DNA of 23,394 nucleotides from Gemmatimonas sp. UBA7669 (GCF_002483225.1 NZ_DLHL01000040.1:1-23394), one strand, 5' to 3'. Counted from the stretch's first letter, positions 1 through 7,893 are shown. The notes: generated by a model not told the origin, from the sequence alone. Numbers and translations are program-made.

Positions 1-32
1 TGAACAACCTCCTTAGCATCTACAACTAGCGC
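1..32. repeat. left arm of the terminal inverted repeat
   Basis: The first 32 bases match the reverse complement of the last 32 bases at 27 positions. Shared blocks include TGAACAAC, TCCTTAGC and CTAGCGC, with mismatches at positions 9, 18, 19, 20 and 25. The arm begins TG, and the opposite end finishes CA, as many DDE-transposon ends do. It also lies inside an open reading frame on the minus strand (1-569) that runs off the window. The repeat is seen directly; calling it a mobile-element end is inference. Confidence 0.7.
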
Positions 33-569
33 GCCCGAGCGCGAAAGAAGGGCGGCAGCGAGTGTCGGCAAGGTGAGGCACGTCGCGGCGAGCACCAACG
101 GGGAATCAGCGAGAGGGGTGGCCCCCACACTTGCCCATACAACGAGCGACTCGGCCAGCAAACCCGCGACCAGCAGGCCACGCAGCACCCAGCTCGGCGA
201 TTCCTCCACCACGCCGGGGGGCACCATGGCCTCCAGATGCGTCGCCGCATCGGCGGCGTCTTGCGCGCGTTGGGCCAGCGTCGGAACTGCTGCGCGCGCT
301 TGGGTGATCGCTGTGAGCGTCTCGCGCGATGCGCGATGGCGCATGAGCGCACCGTCGGTAAGGCTCGCCAGACGGCGCCGTGCGGCGTCGGCAACGGCAT
401 TGTCGGTCGGGTGGCGCGCCGCAGCGTGCGCAGTCGCGGTGGCCAGCCATCGCGCTCGGCGCGCGCTCGGCTTTAGGCCGAAGGCAGATAGAAGCGCGGA
501 TGCGATCCCGGCGCGCACCCGAAGCAGTAGCGGCGAGGCTTCGGGACGTGGAACGAACGTCTGGTGCAT
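1..569 (-). CDS. hypothetical membrane protein, 3' end beyond the window
   Basis: A minus-strand frame starts at ATG 569 and stays open to base 1, giving 189 residues without a stop, so the C-terminus lies outside. The start is supported by AGGAG four bases upstream. The N-terminal two thirds are Ala/Arg-rich and look helical. Residues about 130-175 contain two hydrophobic stretches, around GLLVAGLLAESLVVW and LVLAATCLTLPTLAAALL, that could cross a membrane. The last visible residues, ALVVDAKEVV, are encoded by the terminal repeat itself. I recognise no family. The gene points outward, away from the copper genes, and its ribosome-binding site lies in a small hairpin. Overlapping Arg-rich frames on both strands look like shadows of this one. 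Confidence 0.6.
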   Translation of the reverse strand, partial: MHQTFVPRPEASPLLLRVRAGIASALLSAFGLKPSARRARWLATATAHAAARHPTDNAVADAARRRLASLTDGALMRHRASRETLTAITQARAAVPTLAQRAQDAADAATHLEAMVPPGVVEESPSWVLRGLLVAGLLAESLVVWASVGATPLADSPLVLAATCLTLPTLAAALLSRSGALVVDAKEVV

Positions 570-590
570 AGAGCTCCTGAAAGAGGAGCC
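570..590 (-). promoter_or_regulatory. RBS-sequestering hairpin before the 569 start
   Basis: Read on the minus strand, GCTCCT, a five-base loop CTTTC, and AGGAGC form a perfect 6-bp GC-rich stem ending three bases before the ATG. The 3' arm is the ribosome-binding site itself, so the folded form would hide it. The pairing is seen directly; a regulatory role is inference, since a 6-bp stem can arise by chance. Confidence 0.4.
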
Positions 591-779
591 CTACCGTATC
601 GGCTGCTGAGCTGCGACCCAATTTCCCCCGGCGGACGGTGAGGGAGCCGGGGTGTCACGCCGTCACGAGGAAATCGCCTGCAACTAGCCCGCGAAATGCT
701 CAGGAGCGCAAAGCCTCCTCGTGTTCAAACCGAACGGCAATACCCACGGTGATCGAGAGCGCGCCTCGGCCAGCGCCGA

Positions 780-941
780 CTACGCCGCGGCGTCTGCCAC
801 TGGCTCGCGCGCCTCTTGCAGCGGCGCGTCGAGGAGGCGGCCGCGCGTAGACACGCCCGCTGTGAGAGCCGCTTCGAGCTGGTCGCAAAGGGCCACCAGC
901 TCGTCGACCTTCGCGACGATATCACGTCTGCCTGACGAGTT
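780..941 (-). pseudogene. hsdS: type I restriction HsdS C-terminal remnant
   Basis: The minus-strand frame ending at the stop at 780-782 encodes a short segment containing DIVAKVDELVALCDQLEAAL, then a tail with RGRLLDAPLQEA. This closely resembles the conserved C-terminal coiled-coil helix of HsdS specificity subunits (typical form RIVAKVDELMALCDQLEA followed by RRRLLDALL). There is no start codon, no target-recognition domain and no hsdM or hsdR nearby, so it is a scrap about 50 residues long. It follows the stop codon of the 942-1895 gene in the same frame. It suggests the island replaced or inserted near a restriction locus. Recognition is by motif only. Confidence 0.6.
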
Positions 942-1895
942 CTACTCAAACGATTGTCCCTCTCCGATACCGCGCTCGCCTCGTCGCCCCGGATCCCTCA
1001 CCGATGTCGAGCCGTGCTCGGCGACGGTTTGTCGCCGCCACTCCACCAACTGCAGCAACAGGGCCCACCAGGATCCGTGCGCAGGCCATAGCGTGAGCGC
1101 GGCCCGAGGCACGCGCGGACTATCCGTCTGCAGCGCACGGTCCCACGCCGCGGAGAGATCCTCGATCGTTCGCGCGAGACCAAGCTCTTCGAGCGCAAAC
1201 AGCGCCGTCCTAGCGTCTACAGGGGCGGCACCAATGATTCCCAGCCAGGCCGGCAGCAGGTACGTGGCCATGCCGACGGTGATGCCCGGCGCGATGAACG
1301 CCCGCCACGGATGAGGCTCCCGAGTTGGGGAGTACGACGTCTGCCCGTCTATCCAATCCCAGAGATCGGCCTTGCCCCGGGTATCGAACAGGCGGCGAGT
1401 GGGACGACGCCGAGCTGGCAGCTGACGTAGCAAGGCGTAGAGCTCGAGCCAGCGTGCCCGGGGCCAGTAGGCGAAGGGGGGTGTTCGATCCCCGAAGCCT
1501 ACCGGTTGCACCAGCGGAAAGCCGGGGGGCGGGTGCGACGAGAGCAACGGCCGAAGGGCTTCGGTCGGGGCGACTCGTTGGACGGCGCGCCGGAGCCGTC
1601 GCCACGCGCGGCCACGTTGTGCCCGGATCCATGCGTGGTCGGACTCGGACTGCCACCGGGTCTCTTGAAGCCAACGCCAGATCGACTCGGCATCGGCATA
1701 GCGCTCCAGATGGCGACGAAGGCGATCGACATGGGGGCTGTCGAGGCCGAGTACCGGAAAGCGGGTGCGGACGTCGGCACTAACTGCGGCGGAGAGGGCA
1801 TTCTGCCGATGCAACGCCGGTTCGGAGAGCAGCGCGATCCGGAGGGCTGGGGACGGGCGGGGGGCTGTTTCGACCAGCTCGAATGTATGGCTCAT
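942..1895 (-). CDS. hypothetical protein, 317 aa
   Basis: The frame runs from ATG 1895 to TAG 942. The protein begins MSHTFELVETAPRPSPALRI and is rich in Arg, Trp and Leu. It has no clear signal peptide. One moderately hydrophobic stretch, near residues 200-225 (APGITVGMATYLLPAWLGIIG), could be a buried helix or a single membrane segment. It is soluble-looking elsewhere, with several Trp-containing helices (SIWRWLQETRW, ADLWDWIDGQ). No motif points to a catalytic function and I do not recognise the family. No strong ribosome-binding site is visible. The HsdS remnant follows immediately in the same frame. Codon positions look normal for this GC-rich DNA, so I believe the frame is real. Confidence 0.6.
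   Translation of the reverse strand: MSHTFELVETAPRPSPALRIALLSEPALHRQNALSAAVSADVRTRFPVLGLDSPHVDRLRRHLERYADAESIWRWLQETRWQSESDHAWIRAQRGRAWRRLRRAVQRVAPTEALRPLLSSHPPPGFPLVQPVGFGDRTPPFAYWPRARWLELYALLRQLPARRRPTRRLFDTRGKADLWDWIDGQTSYSPTREPHPWRAFIAPGITVGMATYLLPAWLGIIGAAPVDARTALFALEELGLARTIEDLSAAWDRALQTDSPRVPRAALTLWPAHGSWWALLLQLVEWRRQTVAEHGSTSVRDPGRRGERGIGEGQSFE
985..1005. repeat. 21-bp direct repeat, copy 1
   Basis: Twenty of 21 bases match 2295-2315, around the shared core CCCCGGATCCCTC followed by CCGAT; the one difference is A here and G in the other copy. This copy lies inside the 3' part of the 942-1895 coding region. The two copies bracket about 1.3 kb. Confidence 0.5.
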
Positions 1896-2294
1896 GGTAG
1901 ACGGTGCGCCGAGAGGGGCGCCGGAGTCCAGAGCAGCGGCAGGAGCGCGCTTGGGCCGATTTTGCGAACCTCTGAGCTATATCACTGGCGGCTTTTATCG
2001 GGTTTCTCTCCGCAACAGCAACGATCGCTCTCGCGTACTGCACAAGCCCATGTCGTTCAATGCGTTCGGCACGTCGTTCGCTGAGCTAAGGAACGCGGGT
2101 TTCGGTACGATCGACCGCAAATCCACCGATTTTGATGTATGACCGCGAACGCGAGGGCGACCATACATCGATTTGTCTACGATCGGCGATGTCGCTTGTC
2201 GGGATTTGCGGCGCTGAGGTTGAAAGGAGCGAGTGATAGGAGCGCGCGAAATGCACATTCTGTAACGAACGAGGCGATCGGCGATGGTCATTCC

Positions 2295-2315
2295 CGCCCC
2301 GGATCCCTCGCCGAT
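2295..2315. repeat. 21-bp direct repeat, copy 2
   Basis: This copy matches 985-1005 at 20 of 21 positions. It forms the left half of the hairpin at 2301-2333, whereas copy 1 has no such partner. Confidence 0.5.
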
Positions 2316-2333
2316 TCACGCGGTGAGGGATCC
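2301..2333 (-). terminator. hairpin 3' of the copper ATPase gene
   Basis: GGATCCCTC at 2301-2309 pairs with GAGGGATCC at 2325-2333. CCG and CGG continue the stem across one mismatch, leaving a loop of roughly eight bases. It lies 44 bp beyond the ATPase stop codon, which suits a transcription terminator, although there is no U tract. A recombination or protein-binding site is an alternative because half of it is a repeat copy. Confidence 0.4.
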
Positions 2334-2376
2334 ACGACCTTTCCTTGAGGTCAACTCGTCGGAGGCATCCGGGTGG

Positions 2377-4524
2377 TCACAGCACTGTCCGACGCAACGA
2401 CTGGGCGTTCAGCGCCACAATGATCGTGCTCACCGACATCAGGACCGCGCCGAATGCCGGGGACAGGGTGATGCCCCATGGGGCCAGCACCCCGGCGGCC
2501 AGCGGGATGGCGACCACGTTGTATCCGGCCGCCCACCACAAGTTTTGCACCATCTTGCGATAGGTCACCCGAGAGAGCGTCAGAATGCGAGAGACGTCTC
2601 GCGGATCACTCCGCACCAGCACGACGTCACCGGCTTCAACCGCCACGTCGGTACCGGCGCCGACCGCGATTCCGACGTCGGCCATGGCGAGCGCCGGTGC
2701 ATCGTTCACGCCATCGCCCACCATCGCGACGCGATGCCCTCCCTGCTGCAACCGCTGGATCTCGGCCGCCTTGCCGTCGGGCATCACCCCGGTCAACACC
2801 CGGTCGATGCCGAGAGACTTCGCGACCACCTCGGCAACCGCACGCGTGTCGCCGGTCATCATCACCACCTGTATGCCAGCCGCGCGCAATGCCCGTACGG
2901 CCTCGGCAGACTCTGGACGCACAGCGTCCGCGACCGTGAACGACGCCAGCAAGCGATGAGTCGCGTGGGAACGCTCAGGAACCTCCTCGACGAGATGTAT
3001 GGTCCCCTGCCCCGTGCGCGCCCCGGCCTCGATGAATGCCGCTGCGGCAGCCGACGGTGAGACCGACAGCCGTTCCAGAAGGGTCGGACCTCCGACGTAC
3101 AATACGCGCCCGTCCACCATCGCTTTCACGCCAATTCCCGGCATCGCCTCGAAATCATGCACTCGGAGCGGACCCAGCTGGCGGTCATTCGCGCTCTTAA
3201 CGATGGCCTTGGCCACCGGGTGCTCGGCGTCATGCTCGACTGCCGCAGCCAGCTGCAGCGCTGCATCGACCGTGGTTCCGTCCGCGGTGAATTGATCCAC
3301 GACACGATGGTCGCCGAGCGTGAGCGTACCGGTCTTGTCGAACACCACGGTGTCGAGCAACCGTGCGTTCTCCAGTCCGCGACGATCACGTACGAGGAGA
3401 CCGCTCTGAGCTCCGAGCGTGGTGGAGATCGCGAGGACCAGAGGAACCGCGAGCCCGAGCGCGTGCGGGCACGCGATCACCAGCACCGTGACCAACCGCT
3501 CCACGGCCTTCGCGCCACTCGCACCCGCCGCGATCCACGCGATGAACGTGAGCGCTCCCGCTCCGAGCGCCACCCATGTCAAATACTGCGCCGCGCGGTC
3601 GGCCAGCATCTGGGCGCGTGATTTCGATTGCTGAGCGTCCGCGACGAGCCGCATGATGCCCGAAAGCGCGGTGCGCTCACCGACGGCCGTCACGTCCACG
3701 CGTAGCGCGCCCGCGCCGTTGACGGTTCCGGCAATCACACGGTCTCCGACCGCCTTGCTTACGGGAACCGATTCGCCGGTGATCATCGACTCATCGAGCG
3801 TGCTCGTGCCGCTTCGCACGACGCCGTCAGCGGGGACGTGCGCCCCGGGGCGTACGAGCACGATATCGCCGACGGCCAGCGCGCTCATCGGCACCACTTC
3901 CACGTGCTCCTGGTCCCCCATCACATGCACGCGGCTGGCCTGATCCGGCAGCAGTTTCGCCAAGGCTCCGAGCGCCCCCTGAGCCTGGTCGATGGATCGC
4001 ATTTCCATCCAGTGACCGAGCAGCATGATGGTCACGAGCGTGGCGAGTTCCTCCCACAGTGGCATGCCCGGGTAGCCGAGCGTGACCGCCGTGCTGAACA
4101 CAAACGCCACGACGATGGCGAGTGAGATCAACGACATCATGCCGGGCATTCGATCCCTCAGCTCGCCGACAGCCCCCCGCAAGAACGGAGGGCCACCGTA
4201 CGCAAACACGGCGGTGCCGAACACCGCCGGAATCCAGCGTGAGCCGGCGAACGACGGCGCATGATAGGCGAGCGCGTCCTGCAGCATGTGCCCCCAGACG
4301 AGCGTCGGCACGCTGAGGAGCAGCGAAAGCCAGAACTTGTCGCGGAACATCGCCACCGAGTGGCCCGCGTGCTTGTCGTGCGTACCGTGATCGCGGTGAG
4401 CCGGCTCTCCCGCGCGGAGAGTGGCTTCGCTTGTGTGCCCCGCGGCATCCACGTGATGCGCAGACGGATCATCGGTCTGTGTCCGCGTTGGGTCGTGGGC
4501 ACCATGGCTATGAGACGCGTTCAT
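2377..4524 (-). CDS. CopB-type P1B copper-exporting ATPase
   Basis: This 715-aa P-type ATPase would pump copper from the cytosol to the periplasm using ATP. The start at 4524 is chosen because GGAGGA lies four bases upstream; an in-frame ATG at 4608 lacks this. The N-terminus is His-rich (residues 4-55) with no CxxC heavy-metal domain. Visible motifs are TGES 249-252, the membrane metal-site motif CPH 352-354, phosphorylation site DKTGT 396-400, the HP dipeptide 435-436, GDGVND 603-608, YN-x4-P at 668-674 and MSVST 696-700. The CPH signature and His-rich tail define the P1B-3 (CopB) subgroup, usually linked to Cu(II) or silver rather than Cu(I). It is transcribed alone and divergent from the NTF2-like gene, with a shared operator dyad between them. 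It appears intact. Confidence 0.93.
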   Translation of the reverse strand: MNASHSHGAHDPTRTQTDDPSAHHVDAAGHTSEATLRAGEPAHRDHGTHDKHAGHSVAMFRDKFWLSLLLSVPTLVWGHMLQDALAYHAPSFAGSRWIPAVFGTAVFAYGGPPFLRGAVGELRDRMPGMMSLISLAIVVAFVFSTAVTLGYPGMPLWEELATLVTIMLLGHWMEMRSIDQAQGALGALAKLLPDQASRVHVMGDQEHVEVVPMSALAVGDIVLVRPGAHVPADGVVRSGTSTLDESMITGESVPVSKAVGDRVIAGTVNGAGALRVDVTAVGERTALSGIMRLVADAQQSKSRAQMLADRAAQYLTWVALGAGALTFIAWIAAGASGAKAVERLVTVLVIACPHALGLAVPLVLAISTTLGAQSGLLVRDRRGLENARLLDTVVFDKTGTLTLGDHRVVDQFTADGTTVDAALQLAAAVEHDAEHPVAKAIVKSANDRQLGPLRVHDFEAMPGIGVKAMVDGRVLYVGGPTLLERLSVSPSAAAAAFIEAGARTGQGTIHLVEEVPERSHATHRLLASFTVADAVRPESAEAVRALRAAGIQVVMMTGDTRAVAEVVAKSLGIDRVLTGVMPDGKAAEIQRLQQGGHRVAMVGDGVNDAPALAMADVGIAVGAGTDVAVEAGDVVLVRSDPRDVSRILTLSRVTYRKMVQNLWWAAGYNVVAIPLAAGVLAPWGITLSPAFGAVLMSVSTIIVALNAQSLRRTVL

Positions 4525-4638
4525 GCATTCCTCCGGCGCTGTCGGCGCGGCTGTCGCAATCGATGATACTGCGGGCTCGGCGGAGCCCCCGCCGTCCAGC
4601 CGTCCCATTCCCGCTGGTGGCGCTCTCCGGGACTCCGT

Positions 4639-4657
4639 AGTTTACGCAGCATAAACT
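4639..4657. promoter_or_regulatory. shared operator dyad, site 1
   Basis: AGTTTACG-CAG-CATAAACT is an inverted repeat with 8-bp arms (one mismatch) and a 3-bp spacer, lying between the divergent ATPase and 4692 genes. It is 35 bp before the rightward start and 115 bp before the leftward start. It matches the TTTAY(G/C)-NNN-C(A/G)TAAA dyad found at four other places in the window. The proposed binder is the BlaI-family repressor encoded at 9041-9487. Confidence 0.6.
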
Positions 4658-4691
4658 CAGATGCCGAATACCCCCCAACCTGCGCGCCGCC

Positions 4692-5159
4692 ATGACCCGA
4701 CTCGTTCGCCTCGCCACCCTCACTGCCGCGCTGACGTTGTGCGGTGTTGCCGCTCCGCTCTCGGCGCAATCCAACCGCAGTGATTCCACCGCGGCCGTCG
4801 CCGCCGTTGAGCAGTTTCACGCCGCCTTGGCCGCCGGCGACTCAGTTCGCGCAACCGCCCTGCTCGCCACTGATGTCATGGTGCTCGAGAGCGGCGCCAT
4901 TCAGACTCGCGCCGAGTATCTCGGACATCACCTCGGTGCCGACATGGCGGCCAGCAAGGATTCCAAGGCCGTGCGCAGCCTGGTGCAGGTTCGCCTCATT
5001 GGCGGCACCGCCTACGTGGTATCCAAGTCGGTCACGCCGCCAAGTGGCGCCGAACGATCGAATGGCTCGGAGATGGCCGAGTTGATGGTGCTCTCCAAGG
5101 ACGCCTCGGGGTGGAGCATCCGCGCGGTGCACTGGTCGTCGCGCCGTCGGCGGGCGTAG
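4692..5159 (+). CDS. secreted NTF2-like (SnoaL/DUF4440) protein
   Basis: This 155-aa protein has a clear signal peptide (MTRLVRLATLTAALTLCGVAAPLSAQ). An alpha-plus-beta cone-fold domain follows. The pattern AAVEQFHAALAAGDSVRATALLATDVMVLESG is typical of DUF4440/SnoaL proteins, and the C-terminus has the usual W-x-IRAVHWSS strand. Such proteins are often found beside copper-resistance genes of Gram-negative bacteria, but the ligand is unknown. The conserved EYLGHHLGADM, with paired histidines, is shared in form with DYRDHHLGPEL of the 6980-7498 protein, so the two are likely paralogs. It sits 35 bp after an operator dyad and converges on the PepSY gene. A periplasmic copper-related role is inferred from context only. 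Confidence 0.8.
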   Translation: MTRLVRLATLTAALTLCGVAAPLSAQSNRSDSTAAVAAVEQFHAALAAGDSVRATALLATDVMVLESGAIQTRAEYLGHHLGADMAASKDSKAVRSLVQVRLIGGTAYVVSKSVTPPSGAERSNGSEMAELMVLSKDASGWSIRAVHWSSRRRRA

Positions 5160-5209
5160 AGAGAGGCGCAGCCCCGCGAAGCGGCCGCCAGGCGTCTTCG
5201 ATCTCATGC

Positions 5210-5233
5210 ACCACGCGCGGCGTCGCGCGTGGT
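5210..5233. terminator. bidirectional terminator hairpin between convergent genes
   Basis: ACCACGCGCG pairs perfectly with CGCGCGTGGT across the 4-base loop GCGT, giving a 10-bp GC-rich stem. It lies 50 bp after the stop of the 4692 gene and abuts the stop codon of the PepSY gene coming the other way. It has no U tract, so factor-independent termination is uncertain. Confidence 0.5.
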
Positions 5234-6948
5234 CAGTGGTGGCCCGCTTCGACGGGAGCGGCAGCCCCTGGCCGAACGGCGGCATCGCGTACCGCTGTCG
5301 CCGCGAGCTTCCACAGCAGCCAGGAGGCGAGCAGTACCGGAAGGACTATCGCCAGACGCTGGGCGACACGGTCCGCGATGCGTTGACGCGCGAGTGCGCG
5401 CACGGCGCCCGCCTCTCCGAGGGACGGCCGCGTCGAACTGCCGTCCTCGCGCGATTCTCGCACAGCGGTTTCCCCTGCGCGCTGCCATCGCCGCCGCTGC
5501 ATGACCCAGCCGGTGACAAGGACCGCCCACAGCACGCCTTGCGTGACGGCGAAGACCAGATGATCGACGAGGCTGTTGCCAGACAGGGCGAGCGTGTGCG
5601 CTGCCAGCAAGGGGTCGAAGAATCGCCAGAACCGCGGGCGCCGTTGAACGACGTCACCCGTTGCCTGAGAGACGTAGATATCCGACGTCCACGGGTCCGC
5701 GAATCGAAAACGGTACGCCTCCACCGGGCGATTCAGATCCGTCACGAGCTGTGGCCCGGATCCCACCAGGAAGAAGGATGGGCGTCCCACCACTTGCCCT
5801 TGCGCAATCGCGCCGGCCTGATCGGGCCGCAGTGTAGGCAGCGGCGTCGCGGTACACGCGTCGTAGACGATCGGGGGACGGTCCCGGCGCCAGGTGACCA
5901 TCCACACGTCTCGATCCCCGAGGCGGCGCCATTCGATGGCCTGCGCCGGTACGTCGCCAGTGGCCGAAGTGTTGGCGATGCGCGTGAGCACAGTGGCCGG
6001 GTCCGCCAATGGGGCGTCCGTTGGGAATCCGCCGTGCCAGTCAGCCGCGATGCTGGCGGTGCCGCGGAATGCGTGCTCGAGCGGCCCGAGGCACAGCCAG
6101 AGGTACATGCCAACGGCCAGCTGAATCACGAGCACTCCACCGATCGTGCCACCCGCCAGCCGATGCCACCAACGCGCATCCGTCCAACTTCCGGCCTCGA
6201 CGGGAGTGACGCTGGTCGCGCGAAGCGCGTACCGCGATCGTCGCCGCCACAGCAACCACAACCCGAGTACGGTCGTCCCCACCAACGCCATCCCAAGGCC
6301 GTACAGCAGCGACGTCCACAGCGCGAGCCGCTCGGTGTACTGCACCACATGAAAGCGCCGATACCACCACTCGAAGGTCGCGGCGCGTTCGTCGAAGCGA
6401 CGAAGCGTACGCCCCTCGTCGCGCGACAGCACGAGCGTCGCGCGCTGCTGTCCCTCGAGCCGGGCCCGCACGGCCGAAACTGGCCCGCCGAGATAGAAGC
6501 GATTGGCCTCGGGCGCCGACGTCAGTTCCACGACACGGCTGCCAACCAAAGCCTCGTTGGCCACGGCGGTCAGCAGCGAATCCGGTAACGGGTCCAGACG
6601 CTTCCCCGTGCGCGCGTCGAATGTGCGCGCGAGCGCATTCGGCCCCGTCTTCACGACGTACCACATGTAGGGGCCGCGTGACTCGAGTCGAAGGGAGAAA
6701 ACCTTCGCCTCGTCAGGAGCGGCGAGCTTGAGAATGGCCGCCGGCGTCCACGGCGCGCGCTCGAGCGGTAGCGGAATCGAATTGGTGGGCCGGAGCGTGA
6801 ACACACCGGCAAGACCATTCGACGCCCCGGCGGTAGCAAGCGTCATCGCGGTGGCCGAGACCATCCAGGCGAGCAGTGGAATGGTGAAGAGCATGCCGCC
6901 CCACCGATGCCAACGCGCGAGATGGGACGTGCGCAGGGCACGTCCCAT
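5233..6948 (-). CDS. PepSY-associated transmembrane protein
   Basis: This is a 571-aa inner-membrane protein. The start at 6948 is supported by GGAG nine bases upstream. The opening (RWHRWGGMLFTIPLLAWMVSATAM) is the classic first helix of the PepSY_TM family, which includes iron-uptake reductases such as PiuB/FoxB. A large periplasmic PepSY-like segment follows. A second helix lies around residue 240 (LWTSLLYGLGMALVGTTVLGLWLLW), a third around GGTIGGVLVIQLAVGMYLWL, and two near the C-terminus (DHLVFAVTQGVLWAVLVTGW and a last one near LAIVLPVLLASWLLWKLA). It is the last gene of copC / DUF4440 / PepSY, 31 bp after the previous gene. A role in metal reduction or electron transfer across the membrane is inferred from the family; no heme or flavin motif beyond scattered His is decisive. 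Confidence 0.8.
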   Translation of the reverse strand: MGRALRTSHLARWHRWGGMLFTIPLLAWMVSATAMTLATAGASNGLAGVFTLRPTNSIPLPLERAPWTPAAILKLAAPDEAKVFSLRLESRGPYMWYVVKTGPNALARTFDARTGKRLDPLPDSLLTAVANEALVGSRVVELTSAPEANRFYLGGPVSAVRARLEGQQRATLVLSRDEGRTLRRFDERAATFEWWYRRFHVVQYTERLALWTSLLYGLGMALVGTTVLGLWLLWRRRSRYALRATSVTPVEAGSWTDARWWHRLAGGTIGGVLVIQLAVGMYLWLCLGPLEHAFRGTASIAADWHGGFPTDAPLADPATVLTRIANTSATGDVPAQAIEWRRLGDRDVWMVTWRRDRPPIVYDACTATPLPTLRPDQAGAIAQGQVVGRPSFFLVGSGPQLVTDLNRPVEAYRFRFADPWTSDIYVSQATGDVVQRRPRFWRFFDPLLAAHTLALSGNSLVDHLVFAVTQGVLWAVLVTGWVMQRRRWQRAGETAVRESREDGSSTRPSLGEAGAVRALARQRIADRVAQRLAIVLPVLLASWLLWKLAATAVRDAAVRPGAAAPVEAGHH

Positions 6949-6979
6949 CGATGATATCTCCGCCTCCGATGCGCGCGAC

Positions 6980-7498
6980 CTACGCACCGGGCATTGGCGG
7001 ATCCGACGCGCGACGAGCACGGGACGCGGTGTGCGAGTGGCGGACGACCCATCGGCCCGTTGTCCCGCTCCCCTTGCGCTCCAGGATCACCGTCCCGCGA
7101 CCGAAATTATCGACGGCGCGATCACCCATCTTGGCCTGCAACGCATAGCTGACGGTGGCCCACGCGGTGGCACCGTCCACGTGCACATCGATCTCGATGG
7201 GACGATACCGAAACTCCTTCATCTCTTTGAGCTCGGGTCCGAGATGATGATCCCGATAGTCCGCCCACCCGCGGTTCACGCCGGCGCCCTCGAAAATGGT
7301 GAGCGCCTCACCCGCGTACAGCGTGTCCAACGCCGCCATGTCGCCTCGCTCCTGCGCGGAGAACACGGCCGTGATCACCGCGCGGACCGCGCGGTCGGCA
7401 TCGGCGGTTGGGCGCTGTGCGGCGAGGGAGCCACCGCTCAAGACGAAACTGGCGAGCAAGACCGGCAACACCCGCCCCGAAATTCGCATGGCCGGCAT
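6980..7498 (-). CDS. secreted DUF4440/NTF2-like protein
   Basis: This 172-aa protein has a signal peptide (MPAMRISGRVLPVLLASFVLSGGSLAAQ). A SnoaL/DUF4440 cone fold follows: AVFSAQERGDMAALDTLYAG is the first helix pair, DYRDHHLGPELKEM the His-containing loop, and the C-terminus ends in WVVRHSHTAS. ATG 7498 overlaps the copC stop by one base (TGATG), pointing to translational coupling; a GTG lies one codon earlier. It is paralogous in layout to the 4692-5159 protein. Proteins of this type recur next to copC in copper clusters, and the repeated His motifs make periplasmic copper binding plausible, though unproven. Confidence 0.82.
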   Translation of the reverse strand: MPAMRISGRVLPVLLASFVLSGGSLAAQRPTADADRAVRAVITAVFSAQERGDMAALDTLYAGEALTIFEGAGVNRGWADYRDHHLGPELKEMKEFRYRPIEIDVHVDGATAWATVSYALQAKMGDRAVDNFGRGTVILERKGSGTTGRWVVRHSHTASRARRASDPPMPGA

Positions 7499-7893
7499 CA
7501 CTGGATCATGAAGGTGAACGACCCGCTCATCGGGTGGCCGTCCTCGCCGGCCACTGTGAACTTGACCGTATACGCCCCCTTGGCCAACGGCTTGACGACG
7601 CGCGCCACCAGCGTCTCACCGCCGTCCGCTGTCAGCTCGCCGAGGGCATGCGTGTCCGTGGTGCCCTGCCACAACGACACGCGCGACATCTTGAGCTCGA
7701 GCCCTTCACTGAACGTCAGGCGCAGCTCTTTGGGGGCCGCGACACTCGCCCCCGCTGCGGGCAGCGAACTCTTGAGCTTCGCGTGCGGCAGAAGGCGCAG
7801 CACCACCGTCGCCGGGGTGTTCGGTACCGTCGGCAGCGACACCGACGGAAGTACCAGAGAAACTGCAAGTCCAAGCGAAACGAAGGAAAGCAT
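7498..7893 (-). CDS. copC: CopC periplasmic copper-binding protein
   Basis: The 131-aa protein has a hydrophobic N-terminus (MLSFVSLGLAVSLVLPSVSL) followed by a CopC beta-sandwich. H37 in PHAKLKSSLPAAG and the late motif GEDGHPMSG (DGHP 118-121) correspond to the His and Asp/His ligands of the Cu(II) site in CopC proteins. ELRLTFSEGLE is the usual second strand. ATG 7893 is chosen over an upstream in-frame ATG at 8004 because the upstream extension would run through the promoter and operator and is not signal-like. It is first in the operon with the DUF4440 and PepSY genes. A second CopC domain occurs in the CopC-CopD fusion at 18062-19555. Confidence 0.88.
   Translation of the reverse strand: MLSFVSLGLAVSLVLPSVSLPTVPNTPATVVLRLLPHAKLKSSLPAAGASVAAPKELRLTFSEGLELKMSRVSLWQGTTDTHALGELTADGGETLVARVVKPLAKGAYTVKFTVAGEDGHPMSGSFTFMIQ

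Larger units (their letters stand above)
1896..2376. other. gene-free 480-bp stretch with inverted repeats
   Basis: No frame here looks coding. The region is less GC-rich than its surroundings. It carries a gapped inverted repeat at 2108-2185: CGATCG, CAAATC and GATGTATG occur in order on the left, and their complements occur in mirrored order on the right (CATACATC 2162-2169, GATTTG 2170-2175, CGATCG 2180-2185). The left arm has about 10 extra bases between CAAATC and GATGTATG. The 3' end holds the 2301-2333 hairpin. It could be a promoter region for the 942-1895 gene, a protein-binding site or the remnant of an element end. Confidence 0.5.

Noticed and set aside
1..32. Integron attC or attI site at the ends
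   Set aside because: GTTGTTC and GTTGTAG resemble a GTTRRRY core only loosely, there is no second core pair, and no integrase is seen.
5206..6588. 460-aa plus-strand open frame
   Set aside because: It overlaps the PepSY gene entirely on the opposite strand and has Arg/His-rich, shadow-like composition.
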